Positions 9,180 to 21,100 of a stretch of DNA of 64,000 nucleotides are shown here, piece by piece. How positions within the stretch are numbered: the stretch's first letter is position 1; each line of letters begins with the position of its first letter. The notes beneath the pieces are model-generated. The model saw nothing but the letters and a program-made list of their open reading frames with translations. It was not told the origin of the DNA and searched no databases. Source of the stretch: Lepus europaeus (Eukaryota; Chordata; Mammalia; Lagomorpha; Leporidae); assembly GCF_033115175.1 (NCBI RefSeq), contig NC_084834.1, positions 120,896,275 to 120,960,274 on the forward strand. Reading direction: 5' to 3'. The translations under genes were made by a program, and so were the position numbers.

Positions 9180-12100
9180 GTGAGGGGGGCGCCTGCGGGC
9201 GGGTCTGCAGGGGGGCGGCCACGGCCTGGGGTCCTAGCGCGTTCGAGCTGACTGCGTGCTCTCGGCCTCACGCTGGGAGAAATCCCAGTTTCGGCCTCAT
9301 TCTGAGAGAAATCCCAGTTTCGGCCTCATTCTGGGAGAAAGCCGAGTCGCCTGGGAGAAGGCCGTGCTGTAAGCCTCCGAGACCCCGGCGTCTCTGGTCT
9401 CCGGCGGAGATGTCGGAGTTGCGCCGCTGCCTTTCACACCTGGCGCGATTTCCGTCTTGAACCGACCTCAAGGTCAGCCCAAGGGCAGCTCCCTTGTCCT
9501 CTCCCGCTACCTTCATCGTTTTAGAAAAAGAGCAGCTGGCCCTGGATCAAAAAATCTCCGTTAAACTCGCATGTACTCCCCAGAGCCCTCCGTGTCTGTC
9601 TCAAGCATCCTTTTTAAATCTTTTTTCCCTTCCCTTCTTTTTCTGATCTTTTTGACAATAAAATTATCACTTTCCAATCTCCACCCCCCATGGGCTCCCC
9701 CAAATGAAAACCACTGAGGTTTTTCTTGGACGTATTTTATTTTGGTATTTGAACAGGCCGTATGTTTATAAGGATATCTTGAACATGAATATAATCGTTA
9801 ATGGATAACTCTTCTGTGTTAATAGTAGATTCCTAGCAAATATATATATATATATATGTATTTAAAGATTTATTTGAAAGAGTTATACAGAGAGAGAAGG
9901 AGAAGCAAAGAGAGAGGTCTTCCATCTGCTGATTCGCTCTGCAGTTGACGGCAACGGCTGGAGCTGCGCCAATCCAAAGCCAGGAGCCAGCAACTTCTTC
10001 CCAGTCGCCCATGTGGGTGCAGGAACCCAAGGATTTGGGCCATATTCTACTGCTTTGCTAGGCCATAGCAGAGAGCTGGATTGGAAGTGGAGCAGCCAGG
10101 TGCCCATATGGGATGCGGGCACTGCAGGTGGCAGCTTTACCCACTACACTATAGGGCTGGCCCCTGTTTTATACAGGCTATAAAAACATTGCAGATTTGT
10201 CTTGATTTGCGTCTGCTTTTCAGGAATTAGGGTGAAATGTATTGATAATGGAGGCAACTGCACATTAACCTTTGTTCATTGATTTATTCAAGAGTTCAAT
10301 ACTTAATGTTTGAGATACTCTGTTCTAAACCAGCTTACTCTGCAGGAATAGGAGACAGACAGCTATAGCAATTTATGGCATGGTAAAGAATATGGTATGT
10401 TAGAAGCATAGATTGTGGTCCCTATTTCTGTTAGATAAAATTCCATAAACTCTTTTTAAGATTTATTTATTTTCAAAGAGTTATATAGAGAGGGAGGGAG
10501 AGAGAAAGAGAGAAAGCAAACTACTATCTGCTGGCTCACTCCCCAGATGGTGGCAGTGGCCAGCACTGGGCCAGGCTGAGGTCAGGAGCTTCATCCGGTT
10601 CTCCCATGTGGATGACAGGGGCCCAAGCACTTGGACAATCTTCCATTGCTTTTCCCAGGCCCTATGCAGGGAGGTGGATTGGAAATGGAGCAGCTGGGAC
10701 ACAAACTGTCAGCGCCTCAGGCTGTGGCTTTGCCTGCTTTGCCACAACACCAGTAATTTCTAGATGTGTAGTGGATAGCAGAATATAGAATATTTACTAT
10801 CACATTAAGTCACATTGCAATTAATTTGTTGATCAGTTAAGGAAGAGCAGTCAGAGAAATGTGAATAAATCCATAGAAATGTGATAGTATGAATACCAAG
10901 AATGTTTAAACAAGAAAAACTGTTGAATTTTTAAAAAATTTCTTCTGAGGAAATCACACACAGTGAATTAAATTAGCTACATGGAACTCATAGGTAACTT
11001 TAGCAGAGCAAGTTTTTTTCTATTTATTTGAGAGACACAATGAGAGAGAAAGAGCTTTACTTTGCTGGTTAACTCCCCAAGTGCCTGCAAACACTGGGGC
11101 TGAGCTGGGGCCGGAGTCAGGAGCCAGGAACACAATCCAGCACCCAACTGCTTGAACCATTACTGCTGCTTCCTAGGGTCTGCATTAATGGGGAGCTGGA
11201 GTCAGGAGTGTGAATCAAACCCAGGCCCTCCTATGTGGGATGTGGTTATCTTAAACACTAGACTAAATGCTCGCTCCAACAGAGCAACTTTGAAAGAGGC
11301 AGAAGGCAATGTTGGACTGGGTTAGAGTGAATAGGAGGTGGCGCTGGTTATAGTACTCAAATGTTCCAAATCTTGCCACACAGATCTTTCGAGAAGCTTG
11401 GCTATGAGAGAAAAAATAGAGTTGATAGGGAATGTGAAGTGTGTGGAGAATTCTTGAAAGATGATTGCTGGGATTTCTGATAATGAGGGCTAGATTATTT
11501 GGGTCTGCTCTTATTTTTTACTTATTTATTTGAGAGAGAGATTTATAGGCAGTGAGAGGGAGAGAGAAAGGCCTTCCATCTGCTGCTTTACTCTCCAAAT
11601 GGCCGCAATGGCCAGAACTGAGCAATCTGAAGCCAGGAGCTTCTTCTGGGTCTCCCATGTAGGTGCAGGGACCCAAGCACTTGAACCCTTCTCCTTCTGC
11701 TTTCCCAGGCCATAGCAGAGAGCTGAATTGGAAGAGGAGCAGCCGGGACTAGAGCTGGTACCCATATGGAATGCTGGCGCTTCAGGTGGAGGATTAACCT
11801 ACTGCGCCACTCTTCTTCTTAATAAAAGTAAAAATGCTATCTAAAGTGTAAATTTTAGAGTATCAAAGAGATTCCCTAAAATCATAGATGACATAATAAG
11901 ATGTCAGACAAAAATTGAAGAGAAAATAGAAAAGTACATTTCTAGAGCTTGTAGGAGACTGAAGTAGGCCACCGCGAAAATATGCCTCTATGCCATAAAG
12001 ATTATTTTGAGCTGATTATTTTGAGAAATAGCAGGCACAAAAGAAGCTCTGAAATCAGAACAGAAGTTACCCTTTTGTAAGGGAAATTTGCATCCATAGC

Positions 12101-15100
12101 CGAAATCTCTCTTTGTAGGGGTGTCTTCTTCTGGTATACCAGGAAGAGAAGCAAGACTAAATCACAAGAGAATCTTCTAGTTTGAATGTATATAACAAAC
12201 ACTGCTCGTGTTTACTATGCTCTTCCTGTAACTTAGCTTCTCTAGACCCTTTTCTCTTTGTTTTAGCTGACGATGGTATTTACGCCTGAAATCTAAACCA
12301 TCTCTTTGAAATTTACTCATTTCTCTTGGTAACTCCCATGTATACATGAGGCATACATGTTAATGAACTACTGTTTGTTTTTCCCTTGTTAATCCCTCTT
12401 TTATTATGGGAGTCTGTCCCAGCTCATAACTGAGAAGGGTAAAGAGAAAATTATGTTTCCATCCCCATCTACTCCAAAGCCACTTTTACCCTGAAAGCAT
12501 TGGCAGTCTCTCCTGCTGATGTGTATCCTGAGAGTTAGCAGGTTACAGCTCAGGTAGTCAGATCCCTGCCACCATACGGAGTCTACCTGCATGGTGTTCC
12601 CTGCTGCTTGCTTCAGACTGGGCCAGCCCTCACTGTTGTGAACATTTCTGGAGTGAACCAATGGATGGAAGCTTGTACTCCTCCTCTCTCCCTCTTCTCT
12701 TGTCTCTCAGATAAATAAAATTCAAAACTTAAAAAAAAAATCAGAAACAGGTTATAAAACAACTGTGAAAAAGATTTAAAATAAAAACTGTGATTCTTAT
12801 GTTTAAAAATTAAAAGACCTGTTTGGGAAAGAGCTACAAGGAGTAGGAAGCAATGAAAAGGGCCTTAAAATTTTGATTAAAAAACAAAAATAGAATTTTC
12901 CTCTCTTGTAGCCCCCACCTGCAGGCCACACTGGCTGGAGGTCTCTGACTTAAATAAATCTTGCTTTTCTCTCTTAAAAAAATGATAAAGATGTTTTTAT
13001 GTAGTAAAAATGAACAATCTGAAAAGAAATGAAAAAAATTACATTTATATTAACATCAGAAAGAATAAAATAGGAATAAATTAACCAAGGGGGAATACTT
13101 TTACATTGAAAACTACAAAACATTGATGAAAGAAATTAAAGACTTCAATAAAAGATATCCCATGTTCGTGGACGAGAAGACTTAGCATTGTGAATAAGTC
13201 AATACTATCCAAAGTGATCACAGATTTAATGCAATCCTGTGATAAATCCCCAGCATTTTTTTACACCAATAGAGAAACTCATCCTAAAATTTCATGTGGA
13301 ATCTCAAGGGGACTCAAATGGCCAAAACAGTCTTGAAAAAGAACAACAAAATTGTTGGACCCATACTTCCTGATATCAGAACATACCATAAAGTTTCAGT
13401 AATCAAAACAGCATGGTTTTGATGAAGATATAAAGACTCATTTAAATCTAATGGAATAGAATAGAGAGCTTTGAAAAAAACACACATTTATGCTCAAATG
13501 ATTTTTTAAAAGATTATTTACTTGAAAGGCAGAGTTAGAGGGAGAGAGAGAGAGAAGGAGGGTAGGGGAGCGTAGGGAAGGGAGGGGGAAGGGAGGAGAG
13601 GGGAGGGAGAAGAGAGACAGAGAGAAATCTTCCATTGACTGGTTCACTCCCCAAATAGCTGCAACAGCCAAGACTGAGCCAATCTAAAGCCAGGAGCTTC
13701 CGGATCTCCCACATGGGTGCAGGGGCCCAAGCACTTGGGCCATCTTCTGCTGCTTTCCCAGGTGCATCATCAGGGAGCTGGATAGGAAGTAGAGCAGCTG
13801 GGACTTGAACTGGCACCCATATGGGATGCTGGCACCCCAGGCTGCGGCTTTACCCACCACAGCACCATCCCCTCAAATGGTTTTCAACAAGGGTACTAAG
13901 ACCATTCAGTAGGGGAAAGGCTAGGTTCTTCAGGTGGTGCTAAGTGGACATCCCCATGCAAAAGAATGAAGTTGGACTTTTACCTTATACTAGATCAAAA
14001 TAGATCAAAGACCTAACTATAAGAGCTAAAACTATAAAACTGGAAGAAAACATAAGGGAAAAAATTTATTACATTGTATTTGGTATTGATTTCTTAGGAC
14101 ACAAAAAGCATAGGCAACATGAAACAAATAGAAAAATTAGACTTCACCAAATTTAAAGCCATTGTGCCAAAGAATAGTAGGAAGAAAGTGACTAAACAAC
14201 CCACACTATGGAAAAAACCATTTGTAAATCCTGTAAGTGCTAATGGGCTAATATCAGTAATATATAATGAGTTTATAATTTTACAACTAAAGAAAAACAA
14301 CTCAAAATGATGAGCAAAGAATTTTGCCGTTGTTTGAATGTGTCCTTTCCAGAATCCACATGTTGTCCATGAGATACCATTAGGACATATAGGAGGTGAT
14401 TACATTATTATGTTTCTCCCTTGTGAATGGGATTAGATGCCCTTACAAGAGGGCTTGATGGAATTCATCCCTTTTTTGCCCTTCTGCCTTTTACCATGTG
14501 AGGACCCACATTCCTGCCCTCTGAATGGCGTGGCAATCAAGGTGCCTTCTTGTAAGGAGAGACCATATCCTCAGCAGAAAACATGGCTGCTGCCTTCATT
14601 TTGGACTTCCTGGCCTCTAGAACTGTGAGAAAAAGGTTCTGTTCTTACAAACTACCAAGACTCAGATATTTTGTTAAAGCACAAAATGGATTAAGACGGG
14701 CTTGAATAAGCATTTCTCCAAAGAAGGTATACAGATGGCCAATAAATCATGAAGAGGTGCTCAACATCATTAACCGTTAGAGAAATGTAATTAATACCAC
14801 AATGAAAGATCAATCCATACCCACTAAGGAATTTGTAATAAAAAAAAGGTGCGCAATAAAAAAAGACTGGTAAGGATATGGAGAAATTGGAACCCCCGTG
14901 CATTGCTGGTAGGAATGTATAATAATGCAACTGCTGTGGGAAACTATGACAATTCTCAAAAAATTAAACAGAAGATATGATATAGCACTTCTAGGGAGAT
15001 ATCCAAAAGATAAGTAGGGACTGGAACAGACATTTGTATACCCATGTTTATAGCTGCATTATTCACAGTAATCAAAAGGACACTACCCAAATGTCCAATG

Positions 15101-18100
15101 ATGAATGACCAGATAAACAAAATATGGTACATAGGGACAGTGCAATAATATTCAGCTTTAAGGGGAAGAAATTCTGGTACAAACCACAGCATGATTGAAC
15201 CCTGAGAATGTTCTAGGTAAAATAAGTTAGTTACAAAAGGATAAACATTGTGTGGTTCCACTTACATGAGGTAGCTACTATAGTCACTTTTATAGAAAAT
15301 AATAGTGGTTACCAGGGTCTGGGGGAGAAAGCAGTGTTATTGTTTAATGACTTTTTCTAGAAATCAATGACAGTAGAAATCCTGGACAACTTATAAATAT
15401 GTGGAAATTAAACAGCATGCTATGAACCAACCATGAGATCAAAGAAATAGAAAGAGACATTAAAAAACATCTTTGCATAGGGGCCGGCATTGTGGAAAAG
15501 CCGGATAAGCCACCACTTGCAATACCAGCATCCTGTGTGAGCACCAGTTTGGGTCCCAGCTGCTCTACTTTACATCCAGCTGTATACAGCGTATATAAAA
15601 TATTCAAAAATAAGCAGATATTAGCTGTTTTAGGATATTTGGCTAGTTTGACATAAGCCATTGTGAATATTGTAGTATGTTCTTGGAAGGACATTAACTT
15701 GTAACCACTCTGCCATAGCCAGATGGTAGAGTCTGTAAGGGAGAAAAAACAAGTAGTTTTTCATGAAAAACTCCTTTTGATGACTTTAAATGAAGGAGGA
15801 CTTTGAAGCATCATTGAGCTAACTTGTCCATGGAGCCTTTCCACATGTATCTTAGGTAATGAGCCATCCCTCAGCTTGGTGACTTCAGTCACCCTGGCTT
15901 GGCCAGGGCACAACCTGTTAGTCTGGAAAACTGCCCAGTGGGATGCTTTAGTGCCAGGAGCCCATCCAGGTGCCTTGCCAGCTGGCCATTATGGAGGGCA
16001 GCACTTACGCTGTGGTCCCGGTGTTAGAAGCCGTCCCATCAAGAAGACAGCATGCCAGAGCTCCCGGGACCAGGACGGAGCTACAACATGAAGTGATGAC
16101 CGAGACCCGAGACCCTCAGAGCAAGTGAGTCAGCCATGACACGAGGCTGCAGTGCTGAGATTAAGCCGACTTAGCAGGGCTGCATTGGGAGCCACAACTA
16201 TATTTCACCGCTGACCGTCTGGAATTCAGCCTGGTTGGTTAACTAAGGCAGTGTGCCTAAGGCTCTGTACCTCTGTCTCCATCTCGCTCTAAGTAGCCAT
16301 TTGACAATATCACTTAGATCGTGTGAGGCAGTGTGCGATATCTTGATCTGAATAAAGGCATGCTAGATTGTGTGCATTGTGTCGACTGGCTCCTGTTTGC
16401 AGAGATCTAAGAACCTGGCTCACACTCTGCGACACAGTCTTGGGACGCTCCCCTTGGTGGAGACTTCAGTTCGGTCACCCAAAGAGTTCTGCCTGGGTTA
16501 TTTGCCCAGTGGACTTGGAGGAAAGACTACATTCGCAGCCCTGCTGGTCAGTGCCTGTGGTACTGGTGTAGTCAGCAGGATTTTGCACTTTTTACTGTTG
16601 TGACCTGGGTTTGATTCCCAGTTGGGGAATCAAATCAGCAGTTACAGTTTAATTTTAAAAGTTAAATTTTTTGAATTTAAAAAAATTTTGATTTCCTATG
16701 AGTGACTTGTTGCTAAACACAATTATACTGAGGGAAAAAATCCAATGGAATTTATTGCTAGACTTGCTTTTGAAAAGGCAGAATTCTATCAGGGAAAGGC
16801 TAGTGTTCATTTCTGTTCTAGAAGATTAGTTTGGAAGTGTTTCTATTATTAAACACTGTTGTTGTATAATGTGGCAATTAGCCTAAAATGTTGCATTTAG
16901 CTCAGAAATTTAGAAAGAAGTTTAGCCCTAGGAGACATCTCCTTGGTACCCAGCAGAGGTAGAAGTCAGATGAAGACTTCCTGGGCAAACCCCTGAGGAT
17001 GTACGGTCAGACCTCACCAACCCTAAAAATCTAGAGCCTCTTTCAAGAAGTGCTCCATCTAAGGAGATTCCAGCTCTGTTAAGTCACTATCACAGGTCGA
17101 TCTTGAAAATGTAGAGATGGCCGGTGCTGTGGCTTAACAGGCTAATCCTCCGCCTTGCGGCGCCAGCACACCAGGTTCTAGTCCCGGTTGGGGTGCTGGA
17201 TTCTATCCCGGTTGCCCCTCTTCCAGGCCAGCTCTCTGCTATGGCCCGGGAAGGCAGTGGAGGATGGCCCAAGTGCTTGGGCCCTGCACCCCATGGGAGA
17301 CCAGGAGAAGCACCTGGCTCCTGGCTTCGGATCAGCGAGATGCACTGGCTGCAGCGGCCATTGGAGGGTGAACCAACGGCAAAGGAAGACCTTTCTCTCT
17401 GTCTCTCTCTCTCACTATCCACTCTGCCTGTTAAAAAAAAAGAAAAAGAAAAAGAAAATGCAGAGATGCTAGCAAGAAGACTAATTAGAAGCAGATCTGC
17501 AGACCCTGGGAATATGAAATCTGAAGATGAGAACAGTGCACCAAATGAGTATGGCGACTACATGCCAGAGGAAAGTTGCCACACTGAGAAGTTCAAGGCC
17601 AGTTATAACCAGGAAGCGTATACTAAACTGCCAGCATGGAGAAGGACCCCTGTGGAGAACAGAAGGAAGGAAGTTAACTGAAGCAGAATTACAAGTGATG
17701 AGAGCTGACTTTTGCCAAAGGACAGAGACTGATGCTGATTGGTTACGAACGATGGGGGCTTTAGAAGCAAATTCTATCTGTTATTAGGACATGAAATGAG
17801 GCCAATAAGTGCTGTAACTGAACAACCAGCACTTATGTTTAATTCAGGTAACGACTTGACGTTCAAATAGGGAACTTTCCTTGTGGGATAAGATAGCTAG
17901 AGTTTAGGGAAAAACATGTCCCATTATAGATATATTGCTTTAGGAGGTTCTGCTAAATGGGATAGTAACCAGGAAGCTATAAAAATAGCATACAAGATAA
18001 CAATGTTAGCATTAATATATGAGGGCAACCCTGCGATAAACCACACCTATGCAAGTACCAGCAAATAATGCTATTTAAAAGGCTCTATTAAGAGGAGCGC

Positions 18101-21100
18101 CACATTTAAAAACGCCGTGTAGCTCCATGGCTCAAGCCAACACCACAGAACATATAACTGTGGTCTTTAGCTGAAGACCTACAGGGTGCTAAACTATTTA
18201 CTTTTAGTGTTAGAAAAGTAACACCTAAAAATACCGTACCAGCCAGATCCACTTTTATATCCAGAGATAAGATCCAGAGAATTTTAGACCTAGAAATACA
18301 AACTTTAGACCTGGTTGGAGACAGAATATAAGACTTGTAAATAATAATAAAGTAAAGGAGGTGCCTTTTAGGGAACCTTACCATAGCAATAATTTTAATA
18401 CATGTAGCCCAGTGTATAGAAGAAATGAACATCGGAATGTTATAAGATTTTCTGAAAAAATTTTTTCCATAAAATGTAAAGGTCCCTATCAGGAAGACAG
18501 CCAGGGGAAACAGGTATTAAACACTACATACAGGGGGCTGGTGCTACAGCTCAATAGGCTAATCCTCCACCTAGCGGTGCCAGCACACCGGGTTCTAGTC
18601 CCGGTCGGGACGCCGGATTCTGTCCCGGTTGCCCTCTTCCAGGCCAGCTCTCTGCTGTGGCCTGGGAGTGCAGTGGAGGATGACCCAAGTCCTTGGGCCC
18701 TGCACCCCATGGGAGACCAGGAGAAGCACCTGGCTCCTGCCTTCGGATCAGCGTGGTGCACCGGCCGCAGCGCACCGGCCACGGCAGCCATTGGAGGGTG
18801 AACCAACGGCAAAGGAAGACCTTTCTCTCTGTCTCTCTCTCTCTCTCACTGTCCACTCTGCCTGTCAAAAATGGACAACAGTAGCTATAAGAACATCACA
18901 CAACATCGTCCTAAGAGAATCAGGTCGGACTAAATCAGCACAACATCAAAACTGATAGCTGCAGTGTTGGCAGTGAGACACTCTGTAAAAGAAAAAAGAC
19001 AGTTCAATTATTTACTGATTCATGGGCAGTGGCAAATGACATCAGCATCTGGTGACAGAACTGGAATAAGATATATTATAAAATTAATGGTAAAGCTATT
19101 TGGTGCAGAGATTACTGGCTAGAACTAGACTCATTAAATTATCTTATAAAAAATGATGTTACCCATGAGTCACCACACAAAAAGAGCAGTACTCCAGAGG
19201 AGCATTACAATAACTGGGCAAATTAACTTGTTAAACCAGATAATGTTCCATTAGTTATGAACAGACTAAAGAGGAAAAGGAAACTACCTACTAAATTGAA
19301 AGACTATGAGGTTTATACAAGTAAAGTTGGATGCATACCGATGTTACATAATAAGAAAACATTAGACTCCTATGAAGTTAATCCGCTGGAGTCCGAGGCA
19401 GAATTAACTGATGATGTAATGGAAGTACATCGTCTCACAGGACTTAACAGATGTGCATGGCTTTTGTCAATGATTTCAAAGGCAGAGCCAGAAAAATATG
19501 TGGCAGAGAATAAGGATTATGTTGAAATCTTGCACAAAAAGTAGACATTTTACAGAGAAATCTAGATTTAGAGAGCCACATTATACTTATAAGCCTGACA
19601 TTTAATTGTACATGCTAGATTTATTTTATTGACCCTAAGGACTTACCTTACAATAAAAAACATGCCTGTCCCATGGATGGACATCTATTCAGGAGTAGGA
19701 ACAGTAGTGTCCTACAAACACCTAACAGCATTAAGCATAAAAAAACATTTTACATTGGTGTGCCATTGTGAACCACCAAAAGTTATTGAAAGTGACCAAG
19801 GGTCATACTTTACTGCTAAAAGAATTCAATCTATGATTGCCCTTTTAGATGACCAAAGGAAATCTCATTTGGCCTATAATCCAACTGTATCAGGTTTTAT
19901 TGAAAGATTAAGAGAACTGCAATTCCTGGGAAAGCAGCAGAAGATGGCCTAAGTGCTTGGGCCCCTGCACTCATGTGGGAGACCCAGAAGAATCTCCTGG
20001 CTTCTACCTAGTCCAGCCTCGGCCATTGTGGCCATCTGGAGATGAATCAGTAGATGGAAGATCTCCCTCTCTCTCTCCTTCTCTCTCCCTATCTCCCCTC
20101 TCCCCATAACTCTTTCAAATAAATCTTTAAAAAATTTTAAAAAAGAGAACTGCAATTAATATATAGCCTAGTCTACAACAAGCTCTAGGTTTAGCATTGT
20201 TTAACTTAAAGAGAAAGATTGCATAAACAACTCATAACTTCTTAAACAAATATTGATCAAATATTGATCATTCTCCAAATGCCAGTAAAATCTCTAAATT
20301 ACCTTATAAAAATATTAGTAAAATATCACAAAAATAATTATCTCCATAAGAATTATGAGGAGACAGACACAAGAACACTTACTGAACAACTAATAGTTGT
20401 ATAAAATTAATTTCACAAAATTACCCATCTGACCTTGCTAATCATATTAATAATTTTCTATTTTTTCTTTGAAATTTGTTTTCATACTATTTGTTGTGAT
20501 TTATTTAATTAGCTATGTGCATGCTACATTGAAGAACCCATCTGTTTTTACCAGGTGCATAACTAATGTACTTTTACATTTAGCACAAGAGACATATAAT
20601 TATAAATGCTGTATATGTGACCACTTGACTGAGTTAGACTCAACCTAAAGCTTATACTTTTGAAAAAGTATCATGGCCACATGATGACTTCCTACACATG
20701 ATGTGCTTGGTAACACACTGTGTTGTGCAGTGCCAGGATACTTGGGTGGCTCTTCTAAGAAAGGCTAAGGCGATAGTATTCTCATGTGTGGTAGATGAAT
20801 AATGATATGTCAATTTTATGACCTAGGGTTATGGAACAAATATCTTAATTGCTTAATGAAAAAGAAACAAGTACATTACAAAATCTGGCAAAATTAGCAT
20901 GCTTTAAACATTTACAGCAATATTGTAAATTGGAGATACTAAAAACATAATTTTTTTTTTACAGGCAGAGTGGACAGTGAGAGAGACAGAGAGAAAGGTC
21001 TTCCTTTTGCCGTTGGCTCACCCTCCAATGGCCGCCGCGGTTGGTGCGCTGCGGCCGGTGCACCGCGCTGATCCGATGGCAGGAACCAGGGGCTTCTCCT

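Larger units (their letters stand above)
8850..9440 (+). promoter_or_regulatory. PDCL2: CpG island promoter of PDCL2
   Basis: A GC-rich, CpG-dense block stands out from AT-rich surroundings and contains the PDCL2 start codon at 9174. CGG/GCC runs around 9061-9090 and several GGGCGG-like boxes lie just up- and downstream of exon 1. No TATA box is evident near the expected start of transcription, as is usual for CpG-island promoters. The long open frames across this block on both strands follow from its GC content and are not genes. Confidence 0.8.
12980..15470 (+). mobile_element. L1 ORF2 3' half and 3' UTR, interrupted
   Basis: Sense L1 sequence: GAAAACTACAAAACATTGATG, GCAATCCTGTGATAAATCCC, GGAGAAATTGGAACCCCCGT, ATAGCTGCATTATTCACAG and the 3' UTR GGTTACCAGGGTCTGGGGGA. 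Interrupted by a C repeat (13506-13871) and a MaLR/MER-like repeat (14325-14697). All frames are broken. Confidence 0.8.

Noticed and set aside
8957-9460. 167-codon Arg/Ala-rich frame across the PDCL2 start
   Set aside because: CpG-island composition leaves few stops on either strand. The family N-terminus and splice donor fix the real start at 9174.
16590-16625. tRNA-like GGGTTTGATTCCCAG motif
   Set aside because: Resembles a B box but no cloverleaf can be drawn around it; it lies just inside the ERV after the primer site.
17124-17681. 185-codon + strand open frame
   Set aside because: Its first two thirds are C-repeat sequence (the same peptide recurs across the window) read into the Gag-like remnant; not a gene.
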